DNA of 64,000 nucleotides from assembly GCF_001717955.1 (NCBI RefSeq), contig NZ_CP014168.1, positions 1,178,001 through 1,242,000 of the forward strand, given 5' to 3'. The notes under the pieces were generated by a model. That model was not told where the DNA came from and did no database searches. It saw nothing but the letters and a program-made list of their open reading frames with translations. Source of the DNA: Sphingomonas panacis. Lineage in GTDB: Bacteria; Pseudomonadota; Alphaproteobacteria; Sphingomonadales; Sphingomonadaceae. The first letter of the stretch is position 1. Each line of letters opens with the position of its first letter. Below are positions 44,720 to 57,791 of this stretch, in pieces. The translations under genes were made by a program, and so were the position numbers.

Positions 44720-45004
44720 TCACTCCGAGACCGTGTTGCCGGCGTCCTTGAGCGTCTGCCCGGTCTTGTCCTTGGCCTTGCCAGCGGCGTTGCCGATCGC
44801 GTCGCCGGCATTGTCGAGAGTCGCCTCGGCCGATCCGAACGCCTTGTCGGCGGCCGCTTCGGTGCTGTTGGCTGCGGTCGACATCGTCGCGTTGGCGTCT
44901 GCCGCGATTGTGTCGCCAGCCTGAGCGCTCTCATCGCGCGCCTTCTGGCTGCACGCACCGAGCGCGAGCGACGCGGCGACGGCGAGGAGGATGGTCTTCT
45001 TCAT
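44720..45004 (-). CDS. Small Ala/Asp-rich lipoprotein
   Basis: 94 residues from MKKTILLAVAASLALGAC, with lipobox LGAC (Cys18). The mature chain is a run of Ala-rich heptad-like segments (ADANATMSTAANSTEAAADK, AFGSAEATLDNAGDAIGNAA, GKAKDKTGQTLKDAGNTVSE). Such sequence would form an amphipathic helix, resembling small surface or LEA-like lipoproteins. It precedes the 63-residue lipoprotein by 4 bases, so a three-gene operon with the aldo/keto reductase is likely. Divergent from the methionine operon 171 bases away. Function unknown. Confidence 0.75.
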   Translation of the reverse strand: MKKTILLAVAASLALGACSQKARDESAQAGDTIAADANATMSTAANSTEAAADKAFGSAEATLDNAGDAIGNAAGKAKDKTGQTLKDAGNTVSE

Positions 45005-45143
45005 GGCGGCGGGTCTCCGGCGAAAATGCTGGGCTACGAATATCGAAGCGGCACAACGCACGCAATCGCGCGAAGGGTCCGGCGTTCCGGCCAAGCGGGC
45101 GATGCGCGTGAAAGTGGGCAGCTTCCCATCAATCACGTTGACC

Positions 45144-45165
45144 CATATAAAGATATCTTTATATG
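45144..45165. promoter_or_regulatory. Perfect 22-bp palindrome, candidate operator of the methionine operon
   Basis: The core is ATATAAAGATATCTTTATAT, flanked by C and G, so all 22 bases form a perfect palindrome. It is strikingly AT-rich in a GC-rich region and ends 10 bases before the start of the ArsR-methyltransferase gene, a position where bound repressor would block transcription start or translation. ArsR-type methionine-cycle regulators (SahR/SamR groups) are known to bind palindromes of this sort; the exact match to a published motif was not checked. Confidence 0.75.
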
Positions 45166-45175
45166 TAATTCCAGT

Positions 45176-46144
45176 ATGACGATCGCCCTCGACATCTTCC
45201 GCGCGCTGGCTGACGGGACGCGGTTGCGGATCCTTGCGCTGCTGCGCTCGATGGAGCTGTCGGTTGGCGAACTCGCGCAGGTGCTCGGGCAGAGCCAGCC
45301 GCGCGTCAGCCGCCACGTCAAGATCCTGTGCGATGCCGGGCTCGCCGAGCGGCGCAAGGAAGGCAGCTGGGTGTTCGTCGCACTTGGCGCTGCCGAGCGC
45401 GTCGCGCCGGTCGCCGACGCGCTCGACGCGTGGAGCGCGGTCGAGGCCGATCATTGGGCAACCGCCGACGCCGCCCGGCTGGCGGCGGTGCGTGCCGATC
45501 GCGCGGCATCGGCGGCGCAATGGTTCGAGGCGAATGCGCGCGAATGGGACGCGATCCGCTCGCTCCACATCGCCGAGGAACAGGTCGAGGCGGCGATCGA
45601 CGGGGTGATCGGTGCCGCGCGAATCGGCCGGTTGATCGATATCGGCACCGGCACCGGTCGTATGCTCGAGCTGTTCGCCGGCCGCGCCGAGCAGGCGCTG
45701 GGGATCGATCGCAGTTCCGAGATGCTGCGCCTCGCCCGCGCCAAACTGTCCAGCCACGGCATCGACAATGCCGAGCTGCGCCAGGCCGATCTTTACGCGC
45801 TGCCGCTGGCGGATGCCGCCGCCGATCTCGCCATCGTCCATCATGTCCTCCATTTCGCGCAGCAGCCCGGTGCCGCGATCACCGAGGCGGCGCGCGTGCT
45901 CAGCCCCGGCGGGCGGCTGCTGATCGCCGATTTCGCGGCCCACGACCGCGAGGAACTTCGCATCCGCGACGCGCATACGAGGCTCGGTTTTTCGGACGAG
46001 CAAATGACGACATGGTTTGCCGCCGCCGGCCTCGCGCCCGACCGGATCGAAACGCTGGAGGGCGGCGAACTGACGGTGAAGCTCTGGCTGGCGCGCAAGC
46101 GGGCGCAGGCGGACACTATGGTACAAGAGGTGAAGGCGGCATGA
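45176..46144 (+). CDS. ArsR family regulator fused to SAM-dependent methyltransferase domain
   Basis: 322 residues. The N-terminal winged helix (MTIALDIFRALADGTRLRIL, then LGQSQPRVSRHVKILCDAGL, about 1-75) is ArsR-type without obvious metal Cys. A methyltransferase-like SAM-binding domain follows with motif I LIDIGTGTGRMLELF (about 153) and LLIADFAAHDREELRIRD. The gene is first in an operon with metF and metH and overlaps metF by ATGA, so it most likely senses SAM or S-adenosylhomocysteine through the second domain and represses the methionine-cycle genes. No strong ribosome site precedes the ATG. Whether the second domain has any enzyme activity cannot be told. Confidence 0.87.
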   Translation: MTIALDIFRALADGTRLRILALLRSMELSVGELAQVLGQSQPRVSRHVKILCDAGLAERRKEGSWVFVALGAAERVAPVADALDAWSAVEADHWATADAARLAAVRADRAASAAQWFEANAREWDAIRSLHIAEEQVEAAIDGVIGAARIGRLIDIGTGTGRMLELFAGRAEQALGIDRSSEMLRLARAKLSSHGIDNAELRQADLYALPLADAAADLAIVHHVLHFAQQPGAAITEAARVLSPGGRLLIADFAAHDREELRIRDAHTRLGFSDEQMTTWFAAAGLAPDRIETLEGGELTVKLWLARKRAQADTMVQEVKAA

Positions 46145-47082
46145 CGATCTCGGTTTCGCAACTCGAAGAGGCGCGCCGCGCGCTGGAGGCGCCGCTGTTC
46201 GCCGACGTGGCGGGCGATACCGCCGTATCGTTCGAATTCTTCCCTCCCAAAACGCCCAAGATGGAAGAGGCGTTGTGGGAGACGGTGAAGACGCTCGAAC
46301 CGTTCGGCCCGCGCTTCGTCTCGGTCACCTACGGCGCGGGCGGCTCGACCCGCGAGCGCACCCACGCCACCGTCGCGCGTATCCAGGCGGAGACGGGCAC
46401 GCCCGCCGCCGCGCACCTCACCTGCGTCGAGGCATCGAAGGCCGAGATCGACGCGATCGCCGACGCATATTGGCAGGCCGGCGTGCGCCACATCGTCGCG
46501 CTGCGTGGCGATGCGCCGGGCGCGGACGGCTTCGTTCCGCATCCCGACGGGTATACCAATGCCGCCGATCTGGTCGCGGGGCTGAAGCGGCTTCACCCCT
46601 TCGAGATTTCGGTCGCCGCGTATCCGGAATGCCATCCCGATTCGCGGGGCGTCAGCGACGACCTCGACAATCTCAAGCGCAAGATCGACGCGGGCGCGAC
46701 GCGCGGCATCACTCAGTTCTTTTTCGAGCCCGAAACCTTCTTCCGCTTCCGTGACCGCGCCATCGCGGCGGGGATCACGGCTGAGATGGTCCCCGGCATC
46801 ATGCCCGTCACCAATTTCGCCAGCATCGTGAAGATGTCGGCGATGTGCGGCACCGAGGTGCCGGCGTGGCTCGGCCGGCTGTTCGAGGGGCTTGAGGATC
46901 ACGCCACCGCGCGCCAGCTCATCGCCGCGACGCTCGCCGCCGAACTGTGTCGCAAGCTCTACGCCGGCGACGTCCGCGCGCTGCATTTCTACACGCTCAA
47001 CCGCGCCGAACTAAGCTTCGCGATCTGCCATATGCTGGGCTTGCGCGCGAAGCTGCCGGCCAAGGTCGCGGTGGCGGCGTAA
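46141..47082 (+). CDS. metF: Methylenetetrahydrofolate reductase
   Basis: 313 residues. FAD-dependent TIM barrel that makes 5-methyl-THF, the methyl donor for methionine synthase. Motifs are VSFEFFPPKTPKMEEAL (about 27-43), VSVTYGAGGSTRERTH, GVRHIVALRGDAP, ISVAAYPECHPDS and DAGATRGITQFFFEPETFFRF. It starts in the stop codon of the ArsR-type gene (ATGA). The AdoMet-regulated C-terminal extension of eukaryotic enzymes is absent, as in bacteria. A 99-bp repeat separates it from metH. Confidence 0.95.
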   Translation: MTISVSQLEEARRALEAPLFADVAGDTAVSFEFFPPKTPKMEEALWETVKTLEPFGPRFVSVTYGAGGSTRERTHATVARIQAETGTPAAAHLTCVEASKAEIDAIADAYWQAGVRHIVALRGDAPGADGFVPHPDGYTNAADLVAGLKRLHPFEISVAAYPECHPDSRGVSDDLDNLKRKIDAGATRGITQFFFEPETFFRFRDRAIAAGITAEMVPGIMPVTNFASIVKMSAMCGTEVPAWLGRLFEGLEDHATARQLIAATLAAELCRKLYAGDVRALHFYTLNRAELSFAICHMLGLRAKLPAKVAVAA

Positions 47083-47088
47083 CAGATT

Positions 47089-47187
47089 CCCCTCCCGCTT
47101 GCGGGAGGGGGTTAGGGGAGGGCCTGTCCACGGACGGCGCGCTTCTCCGACAAGCCCTCCCCCGACCCCTCCCGTAAACGGGAGGGG
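47089..47187. repeat. Palindromic repeat, family B copy 2 (metF-metH gap, 99 bp)
   Basis: Left hairpin CCCCTCCCGCTTGCGGGAGG and right hairpin ACCCCTCCCGTAAACGGGAG bracket a middle with GGCCTGTCCACGGACGG. Length 99 is exactly that of the copy inside recF. It lies between metF and metH1 in an otherwise tight operon; the right end GGAGGGGAGAAGG may supply part of the metH1 ribosome site. Confidence 0.9.
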
Positions 47188-47201
47188 AGAAGGAAAAGAC
47201 G

Positions 47202-48248
47202 ATGACACCACGCCAATCCCTGCTCGCCGAGGCCGCCAAGCGAATCCTCATCACCGATGGTGCGTTCGGCACCGAGATCCAGAACTGGAAGCTCTCCGAG
47301 GCTGATTACGCCGGTAATCTCGGGCTGGCGAAGGACCAGAAGGGCAACAACGACATCCTCGCGCTGTCCAAGCCCGAAGTCCCGGAAACGATCCACCGGG
47401 CCTATTTCGAGGCGGGCGCCGACATCGCCGAGACCAACACCTTCTCGGCCAACATCATCAGCCAGGCCGATTACGGCGCCGAGGCGCTGGTGAAGGAGAT
47501 CAACATCCAGAGCGCGCGGCTCGCGCGTCGCATCGCCGACGAATATCAGGCGCGCGACGGCCGCCCGCGCTTCGTCGCGGGCGCGGTCGGGCCGACCAAC
47601 AAGACGCTGTCGCTCAGCCCCGACGTCAACGATCCCGGTTTCCGCGAGATCGACTTCGACTATTTGAAAGCCGTGTACCGCGAGCAGATCGACGCTTTGC
47701 TTGAGGGCGGCGCCGATTTCATCCTGATCGAGACCGTGTTCGATACGTTGAACGCCAAGGCCGGCATCATGGCCGCGATCGAGGCGGGCGATTCGCTCCG
47801 GCGCGACGTGCCGATCATGCTGTCGATGACGCTGACCGATCTGTCGGGCCGCAACCTGTCCGGGCACACGGTCGAGGCGTTCTGGCACGCGGTGCGCCAT
47901 GCCAAGCCGGTGACGATCGGACTCAACTGCTCGTTCGGTGCGGAGCAGCTTCGCCCGCACGTCAAGACGCTGGCCGGCATCGCCGATACGCTCATCATGG
48001 TGTATCCAAATGCTGGCCTGCCCAACGAACTCGGCCAATATGACGAGATGCCCGAGACCACCGCCGGGCTGGTCAAGGAATGGGCCGACGCGGGGCAGGT
48101 CAACATCCTCGGCGGTTGCTGTGGATCGACGCCCGCGCACATCGCCGAGATCGCCCGTGCCGTCGCCGGCCTGCCGCCGCGCGCGCTCCCCAAGCCGCCG
48201 GTAGTGACGCGTCTGGCCGGGCTGGAGCCGATGACGATGGCGGGATAG
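47202..48248 (+). CDS. metH: Methionine synthase, homocysteine-binding subunit (split MetH N-part)
   Basis: 348 residues. This is only the N-terminal homocysteine S-methyltransferase domain of MetH, a TIM barrel with [16 protein letters not shown] and a zinc-Cys set formed by [13 protein letters not shown] (about 247) and [14 protein letters not shown] (about 303-316). In most bacteria this is fused to the rest of MetH; here it ends after the barrel and a second gene carries the folate, cobalamin and activation domains. The start follows AAGGAAAAG. The two must act together. Confidence 0.93.
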   Translation: MTPRQSLLAEAAKRILITDGAFGTEIQNWKLSEADYAGNLGLAKDQKGNNDILALSKPEVPETIHRAYFEAGADIAETNTFSANIISQADYGAEALVKEINIQSARLARRIADEYQARDGRPRFVAGAVGPTNKTLSLSPDVNDPGFREIDFDYLKAVYREQIDALLEGGADFILIETVFDTLNAKAGIMAAIEAGDSLRRDVPIMLSMTLTDLSGRNLSGHTVEAFWHAVRHAKPVTIGLNCSFGAEQLRPHVKTLAGIADTLIMVYPNAGLPNELGQYDEMPETTAGLVKEWADAGQVNILGGCCGSTPAHIAEIARAVAGLPPRALPKPPVVTRLAGLEPMTMAG

Positions 48249-48257
48249 CGCGCCTTT

Positions 48258-48339
48258 CGTCACCCCAGCGAAAGCTGGGGTCTCGCGCCGCAAGCGCGCG
48301 CTCCGTTACTGCCAGACCCCAGCTTGCGCTGGGGTGACG
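48258..48339. repeat. Palindromic repeat, family A copy 3 (between the two metH genes)
   Basis: CGTCACCCCAGCGAAAGCTG at the left and CAGCTTGCGCTGGGGTGACG at the right are inverted ends. It lies exactly at the break between the homocysteine domain and the folate/cobalamin domains, ending 16 bases before the second start. Confidence 0.9.
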
Positions 48340-48354
48340 ATTTGGGAAATGCCC

Positions 48355-51024
<2,670 letters not shown>

Positions 51025-51030
51025 GTTCGA

Positions 51031-52587
<1,557 letters not shown>

Positions 52588-52594
52588 TCATGTC

Positions 52595-52612
52595 GTTTGT
52601 GCTGAAGCAAAC
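52595..52612. promoter_or_regulatory. Inverted repeat in the CoA-transferase/LysR divergent promoter
   Basis: GTTTG...CAAAC with the inner perfect palindrome TGCTGAAGCA, in the 111-base divergent gap. LysR-type regulators bind dyads with T and A about 11 bases apart. The site is a candidate; no more than that can be read. Confidence 0.35.
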
Positions 52613-52656
52613 ACAATGGATATTATTGGCGCATCACTTGTGCGAAATGCGTGCGA

Positions 52657-53544
52657 ATGTCCGATCTCGTTCAGAACCTGCGAACCTTCGTTCGTGTCGC
52701 CGAGCGATTGAACTTCTCGACCGTCGCCGCGCAGAGCCACGCCAGTCATACCACGATTGCCCGCCGCATCGATCAACTCGAAGCGCATTTCGGTACGCGG
52801 CTGCTGCTGCGCACGACCCGACGGCTGGCGTTGACGCGCGAAGGCGAACGGCTGCTCGACCATGCCCGTGCCGTGATCGAGGAGATCGACCATGCCGAGG
52901 CCGATCTCGGCGGCGCGGCGCGGGCGCGCGGGGTGGTGCGGGTCGGCGTCACGACCGCGCTCGGCCTGCATTATGCGGAGCGGATCGTCGCGCTGCACGC
53001 GCGCCACCCGGATCTGCGGATCGAGTTCGCGATCGCCGACTGGCAGGATACGCTCGATGAAGCTGGGCTCGATCTTGCATTGCGGGTTGGTGATCCCGCG
53101 CCCGAGGCTTCGCACGCCAGCACACTCGGGAAAATCGCGCGCGTGCTGGTTGCGGCGCCCGCCTATCTCGTCGCGCATGGGGCGCCGGCCACGCCCGCCG
53201 ATCTGCTCGCGCACGCCTGTATCGCTTATGGGTACGGGCCGGCGCGCGCGACGTGGGACATCGCCGGCCAGCAATGGCGCGTGCGCGGCCCGTTTCGCGC
53301 CAACAGCAGCGAGGCCGTGTACCGCGCCGTGGCGAGCGGACTCGGCATCGGCCTGTTGCCGCAAATCCAGGTGAGCGGTGATATCGCGCGCGGCGTGCTG
53401 CGTCCGGTCCTGCCCGAATACGGAATCGCGCCGCTGATGCTGTCGGTGACGCATCGATATGCGCGCATGCGGATGCCCGCGCGGGTCCGTATCGTCCTGG
53501 ATTTCCTGGCGGCGGAGTTTCCGAACGGCCCGAATCCCGATTGA
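52657..53544 (+). CDS. LysR family transcriptional regulator
   Basis: 295 residues. HTH at the N-terminus: NLRTFVRVAERLNFSTVAAQ, then SHTTIARRIDQLEAHFGTRL (a standard LysR helix-turn-helix), followed by LLLRTTRRLALTREGERLL. The C-terminal part is a periplasmic-binding-like effector domain (VRVGVTTALGLHYAERIVAL ... AVASGLGIGLLPQIQV). ATG at 52657 is favoured over GTG at 52651. Divergent from the CoA-transferase gene, its probable target. Effector unknown, perhaps an organic acid. The end is 111 bases before zwf. Confidence 0.92.
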   Translation: MSDLVQNLRTFVRVAERLNFSTVAAQSHASHTTIARRIDQLEAHFGTRLLLRTTRRLALTREGERLLDHARAVIEEIDHAEADLGGAARARGVVRVGVTTALGLHYAERIVALHARHPDLRIEFAIADWQDTLDEAGLDLALRVGDPAPEASHASTLGKIARVLVAAPAYLVAHGAPATPADLLAHACIAYGYGPARATWDIAGQQWRVRGPFRANSSEAVYRAVASGLGIGLLPQIQVSGDIARGVLRPVLPEYGIAPLMLSVTHRYARMRMPARVRIVLDFLAAEFPNGPNPD

Positions 53545-53655
53545 TCTGCCGCAAGCTATACGCTCCAAGGGCTGTTGGAGATGCGACATGCATCCGATCG
53601 GGCGAGGGTGCGTTGGGGGTTTCCATTGATGGCGCGCGGCGAGACGGGGATACGA

Positions 53656-55119
53656 ATGTCGAAGGCTTCACTTTCGGTCGGCCCGAAATATCCGCAAGTG
53701 GTGGTGCTGATCGGCGCGACCGGCGATCTGTCGCGCCGCAAGCTGCTGCCGGGGCTGTTCCACCTCGTCAGCGAAGGGTTCATTCCCGATTGCCGGATCA
53801 TCGGCATGTCGCTCGACGAGATGGATGCCGACGCGTTCCGCGCCTTCACGCGCGCCGCGCTCGATGAGTTCCGTACCCGGCCGATCGATGATGCGGAGTG
53901 GACCAAGTTCGCCGCGCTACTCGACTATCTACCGATCGCCGCCGGCCCCGAGAAACTGCGTGAGGTGGTACTCGCCGCCGAGCAGAGCCTCGGGGCGGAG
54001 AGCCGGCGGCTCCACTACCTGAGCGTTCCGCCGAACGCGGCCTTGTCGAGCGCACGGATGCTCGGCGCCGCCGGGCTGGTCGAGAATTCGCGCGTCGTGA
54101 TGGAGAAGCCGTTCGGCACCGATCTCGCCAGCGCGGTCGATCTCAACGCCAAACTCCACGAGATTTTCGCCGAGGAGCAGATTTTCCGCATCGATCACTT
54201 TCTCGGCAAGGAACCCGCGCAGAATATCCTCGCCTTTCGCTTCGCCAACGGGCTGTTCGAGCCGATCTGGAACCGCAACTTCATCGATCACGTGCAGATC
54301 GACGTTCCCGAAACATTGGGTCTCGGCAAGCGGATCGGCTTCTATGAAAGCACCGGCGCGTTCCGCGACATGGTGGTGACGCATCTGTTCCAGATCCTCG
54401 CCTTCATGGCGATGGAGCCGCCCACCGCGCTCGAACCCGGCCCGATCAGCGAGGAGAAGAACAAGGTCTTTCGTTCGATGCTGCCGCTCGATCCGCAGAA
54501 CGTCGTGCGCGGGCAATATACCGGCTACCGGCAGGAAGAGGGCGTCGATCCCGAATCGGATACCGAGACCTTCATCGCGCTCAAGTGCCAGATCGACAAC
54601 TGGCGCTGGGCGGGCGTGCCGTTCTTCCTGCGCACCGGCAAGAAGCTGGCCGAAGGGCAGCGCATCATCTCGATCGCGTTCCGCGAGCCGCCCAAGAGCA
54701 TGTTCCCGGCCGGATCTGGCGTTGGTTCGCAGGGGCCGGATCATCTCACCTTCGACCTCGCCGACGCTTCGCGCGTGTCTTTGTCCTTCTATGGCAAGCG
54801 GCCGGGGCCGGGCATGCGGCTCGACAAGCTTTCGATGCAATTTGCGTTGCAGGAAACCGGACGAATCGATGAGGTGCTCGAAGCGTATGAGCGGCTGATC
54901 CTCGACGCGATGCGTGGCGACCGCACCTTGTTCACCACCGCCGAGGGGATCGAACGTCTGTGGCAGGTTTCGACGCCCTTGCTCGAATCCCCGCCGCCGG
55001 TTCGGCTTTACGAGCCGGGTTCGTGGGGACCGAAGTCGATCCATCAGTTGATCGCGCCGCACGCATGGCGGCTGCCGTTCGAACGCGCGTGGCGCGGCGG
55101 GGATACGTCGAAGAAATAG
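53656..55119 (+). CDS. zwf: Glucose-6-phosphate dehydrogenase
   Basis: 487 residues, usual length. It oxidises glucose-6-phosphate with NADP, opening the Entner-Doudoroff and pentose phosphate routes. NADP loop GATGDLSRRKLLPGLFHL (about 21-38), VVMEKPFGTDLASA and the active-site peptide RIDHFLGKEPAQNILAFRF (about 178) with the catalytic His and Lys. The start at MSKASLS follows GACGGGGA; earlier ATGs exist at 53629 and 53575. It is not next to pgl or edd here, whereas a zwf-pgl-edd cluster is common in sphingomonads. Confidence 0.95.
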   Translation: MSKASLSVGPKYPQVVVLIGATGDLSRRKLLPGLFHLVSEGFIPDCRIIGMSLDEMDADAFRAFTRAALDEFRTRPIDDAEWTKFAALLDYLPIAAGPEKLREVVLAAEQSLGAESRRLHYLSVPPNAALSSARMLGAAGLVENSRVVMEKPFGTDLASAVDLNAKLHEIFAEEQIFRIDHFLGKEPAQNILAFRFANGLFEPIWNRNFIDHVQIDVPETLGLGKRIGFYESTGAFRDMVVTHLFQILAFMAMEPPTALEPGPISEEKNKVFRSMLPLDPQNVVRGQYTGYRQEEGVDPESDTETFIALKCQIDNWRWAGVPFFLRTGKKLAEGQRIISIAFREPPKSMFPAGSGVGSQGPDHLTFDLADASRVSLSFYGKRPGPGMRLDKLSMQFALQETGRIDEVLEAYERLILDAMRGDRTLFTTAEGIERLWQVSTPLLESPPPVRLYEPGSWGPKSIHQLIAPHAWRLPFERAWRGGDTSKK

Positions 55120-55163
55120 GCAACCCAGCCGTTCGGGCCGGACGGACAGGAAATCTAGCGCAC

Positions 55164-56498
55164 ATGGATGCTCCGCTCACCCGCCGCGCGATCTTCGCGC
55201 AGGCCTGGCCGATCATGCTCGGCCAGGCGACGATCCCGCTGGTCGGGTTGGTCGATACCGCGGTGATCGGCCGCACCGGCGACACGGTGGCGCTGGCGGG
55301 GGTGGCGCTCGGCGCGACCGTCATCAACTTCGTCTTCTGGAGCTTCGGCTTCCTGCGCATGGGCGTCACCGGGCTGACTGCGCAGGCGCACGGCGCGGGT
55401 GATGACGGCGAGGTCGCGGCCTTGCTCGCGCGCGGGGTGGCGATGGGGCTTGGCTTCGGCGTGGCGCTGCTCGCGTTGCAGGTGGTGCTGATCCCCGCGG
55501 CGTTCGCGATCCTCGCCGGCGGCGCGGATATCGACCGGGCGGCGCGCGCATTCGTTTCGGCGCGCTTCCTCAGCGCCCCCGCGTTGCTCGGCGTCTACGC
55601 GATCAACGGCTGGTTGCTCGGGCTGGGGCGGACGCGTGAGGCGCTGGCGATCCAGATCGTCGCCAACCTCGCCAACATCGCGCTCGATGTGCTGTTCGTC
55701 TGGCATTTCCACTGGGGCGTGCGTGGCGTCGGGTTGGGGACGGCGGCGGCGGACTGGATCGCGTTCGTCAGCGGCATCGCGATCGTCGCGCGGCAGCTTG
55801 GGGCGAAGGGTCGTGCGGGGCTGTGGCGCGCCGGTCTGTTCGGCGCGACCGTTATGCGGCGGCTGATCGCGGTCAACGCCGACATCATGATCCGAACGGT
55901 CGCCTTGCTGGTGATGTTCACGTGGTTCGCCAATGCCGGCGCCCGGCTGGGCGCGACCCAGCTCGCCGCGAATCAGGTGCTGATGCAGTTCGTGTCGATT
56001 TCGGCGTTCGTGCTCGATGGCTTCTGCTTCACCGCCGAATCGCGGATCGGCCAGGCGATCGGGGCGGGATCGCGCGAACGGTTCTGGCGCGCGATGCGGC
56101 TGACCGGGGAGTTCTGCCTCGCCGCGGCGGCGGTGTTCGCACTTGTCGTCGCAGTCGGCGGCGGCGCGATGGTCGATGCGCTGGTGGCGAGCGCCGACGT
56201 CCGCCACGCCGCTTATGCGCTGGTGCCGCTCGTCGCCCTCGTGCCGTTGATCGGCGTGCCGGCGTGGCTGCTCGACGGCGTGTTCATCGGCGCGACCGAA
56301 GGCCGTGCGCTCCGCAACGCCGCGATTCTGTCGACCGCAGCCTATATCGCAACCGATCTGCTGCTGCGTCCGTTCGGCGCGACCGGGTTGTGGTTGGCGT
56401 TGATCGCCGGTTACGGATATCGCGCGGCGGCACTCGGGGCGTTCCTTCCCGCGCTTGCCGCGCGCATCACGGTTGCGAACCGGGCAAGCGCCGCCTAG
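55164..56498 (+). CDS. MATE family efflux transporter (DinF-like)
   Basis: 444 residues, about 12 membrane spans. Seen are the family's N-terminal half with [20 protein letters not shown] and the second repeat with [39 protein letters not shown]. It extrudes drugs or metabolites in exchange for protons or sodium. The subtype is DinF-like by length and N-terminus. ATG at 55164 follows ACAGGAAA. It lies 44 bases after zwf and 35 before argG, so it could be in a run with both. Substrate unknown. Confidence 0.9.
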   Translation: MDAPLTRRAIFAQAWPIMLGQATIPLVGLVDTAVIGRTGDTVALAGVALGATVINFVFWSFGFLRMGVTGLTAQAHGAGDDGEVAALLARGVAMGLGFGVALLALQVVLIPAAFAILAGGADIDRAARAFVSARFLSAPALLGVYAINGWLLGLGRTREALAIQIVANLANIALDVLFVWHFHWGVRGVGLGTAAADWIAFVSGIAIVARQLGAKGRAGLWRAGLFGATVMRRLIAVNADIMIRTVALLVMFTWFANAGARLGATQLAANQVLMQFVSISAFVLDGFCFTAESRIGQAIGAGSRERFWRAMRLTGEFCLAAAAVFALVVAVGGGAMVDALVASADVRHAAYALVPLVALVPLIGVPAWLLDGVFIGATEGRALRNAAILSTAAYIATDLLLRPFGATGLWLALIAGYGYRAAALGAFLPALAARITVANRASAA

Positions 56499-56533
56499 AG
56501 GCGCAGGCGTTTCTTCAATCGCCGGAGCCGCGC

Positions 56534-57751
56534 ATGTCCGATCAGATCAACCGAGTCGTCCTTGCCTATTCGGGTGGTCTCGACACCTCGGTGATTTTGA
56601 AGTGGCTCCAGCAGACCTATAACTGCGAAGTCGTCACCTTCACCGCCGATCTCGGCCAGGGCGAAGAGCTCGAGCCGGCGCGCAAGAAGGCCGAGCTTGC
56701 GGGCGTGAAGCCAGAGCATATCTTCATCGACGATCTGCGCGAGGAGTTCGTGCGAGATTACGTCTTCCCGATGATGCGCGCCAACGCGCTGTACGAGGGG
56801 CTGTATCTGCTCGGCACCTCGATCGCGCGGCCGCTGATCGCCAAGCGCCAGATCGAGATCGCCAAAATGGTCGGCGCCGACGCGGTCAGCCACGGTGCGA
56901 CCGGCAAGGGCAACGACCAGGTCCGCTTCGAACTCGGCTATTACGCGCTCGCGCCCGACATCAAGGTGATCGCGCCGTGGCGCGAGTGGGATCTCACCAG
57001 CCGCACCCGGCTGATCGAGTTTGCCGAGCAGCACCAGATTGCCGTCTCGAAGGACAAGCGCGGCGAGTCGCCGTTCTCGACTGATGCCAACATGCTGCAC
57101 ACCTCGTCCGAGGGCAAAGTGCTCGAAGACCCTTGGCAGGAAGTGCCCGACTATGTCTATTCGCGCACCGTCAACCCCGAGGACGCGCCGAACACGCCCG
57201 AAGTCATCACGATCGATTTCGAGGGTGGCGACGGCGTCGCGATCAACGGCGTGGGCATGTCGCCGGCGACCTTGCTCGAGACGCTCAACGAATATGGCCG
57301 CAAGCACGGCATCGGCCGGCTCGATCTGGTCGAGAACCGCTTCGTCGGCATGAAGTCGCGTGGGATGTACGAGACGCCGGGCGGTACGATCTACCACCTC
57401 GCGCATCGCGGCATCGAGCAGCTCACGCTCGATCGCGGTGCTGCGCATCTCAAGGACGAACTCGCGCCGCGCTATGCCGAACTGGTGTATAACGGCCTGT
57501 GGTTCTCGCCCGAGCGCGAGATGCTCCAGGCCGCGATCGACCATAGCCAGACCAAGGTGACGGGCACGGTCCGGCTCAAGCTGTACAAGGGCAATGTGTC
57601 GGTAACCGGCCGCAAGTCGCCCTATTCGCTCTACTCGGAAAAGGTCGTGACCTTCGAGGACGATCAGGGCGCCTATGACCAGCGCGACGCCGCGGGCTTC
57701 ATCAAGCTCAACGCATTGCGGCTGCGCCTGCTCGGTCGCCGCGACCGCTGA
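56534..57751 (+). CDS. argG: Argininosuccinate synthase
   Basis: 405 residues. It joins citrulline and aspartate with ATP in arginine synthesis. Signatures: ATP loop [17 protein letters not shown] (about 8-24), [37 protein letters not shown] (about 117-136) and the citrulline/aspartate site in [20 protein letters not shown] at 56534 is the start matching the family; CCGGAG lies nine bases upstream. The other arginine genes are not adjacent. Downstream, two tandem membrane proteins begin 40 bases after the stop. Confidence 0.96.
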   Translation: MSDQINRVVLAYSGGLDTSVILKWLQQTYNCEVVTFTADLGQGEELEPARKKAELAGVKPEHIFIDDLREEFVRDYVFPMMRANALYEGLYLLGTSIARPLIAKRQIEIAKMVGADAVSHGATGKGNDQVRFELGYYALAPDIKVIAPWREWDLTSRTRLIEFAEQHQIAVSKDKRGESPFSTDANMLHTSSEGKVLEDPWQEVPDYVYSRTVNPEDAPNTPEVITIDFEGGDGVAINGVGMSPATLLETLNEYGRKHGIGRLDLVENRFVGMKSRGMYETPGGTIYHLAHRGIEQLTLDRGAAHLKDELAPRYAELVYNGLWFSPEREMLQAAIDHSQTKVTGTVRLKLYKGNVSVTGRKSPYSLYSEKVVTFEDDQGAYDQRDAAGFIKLNALRLRLLGRRDR

Positions 57752-57791
57752 CGCGGCCCCAGGGTTCGCGGTTCGCCAGAGTGGCTCTGCA

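Noticed and set aside
47083-47201. Considered as a SAM or cobalamin riboswitch before metH
   Set aside because: The whole gap is explained by the 99-bp repeat also found inside recF; no riboswitch core was seen.
57675-57791. Possible earlier start of membrane paralogue 1 inside argG
   Set aside because: The extra 39 residues are a shadow of the argG C-terminus (Ser/Ala/Cys-rich) and have no match in paralogue 2; the WWETRW alignment sets the start after the argG stop.
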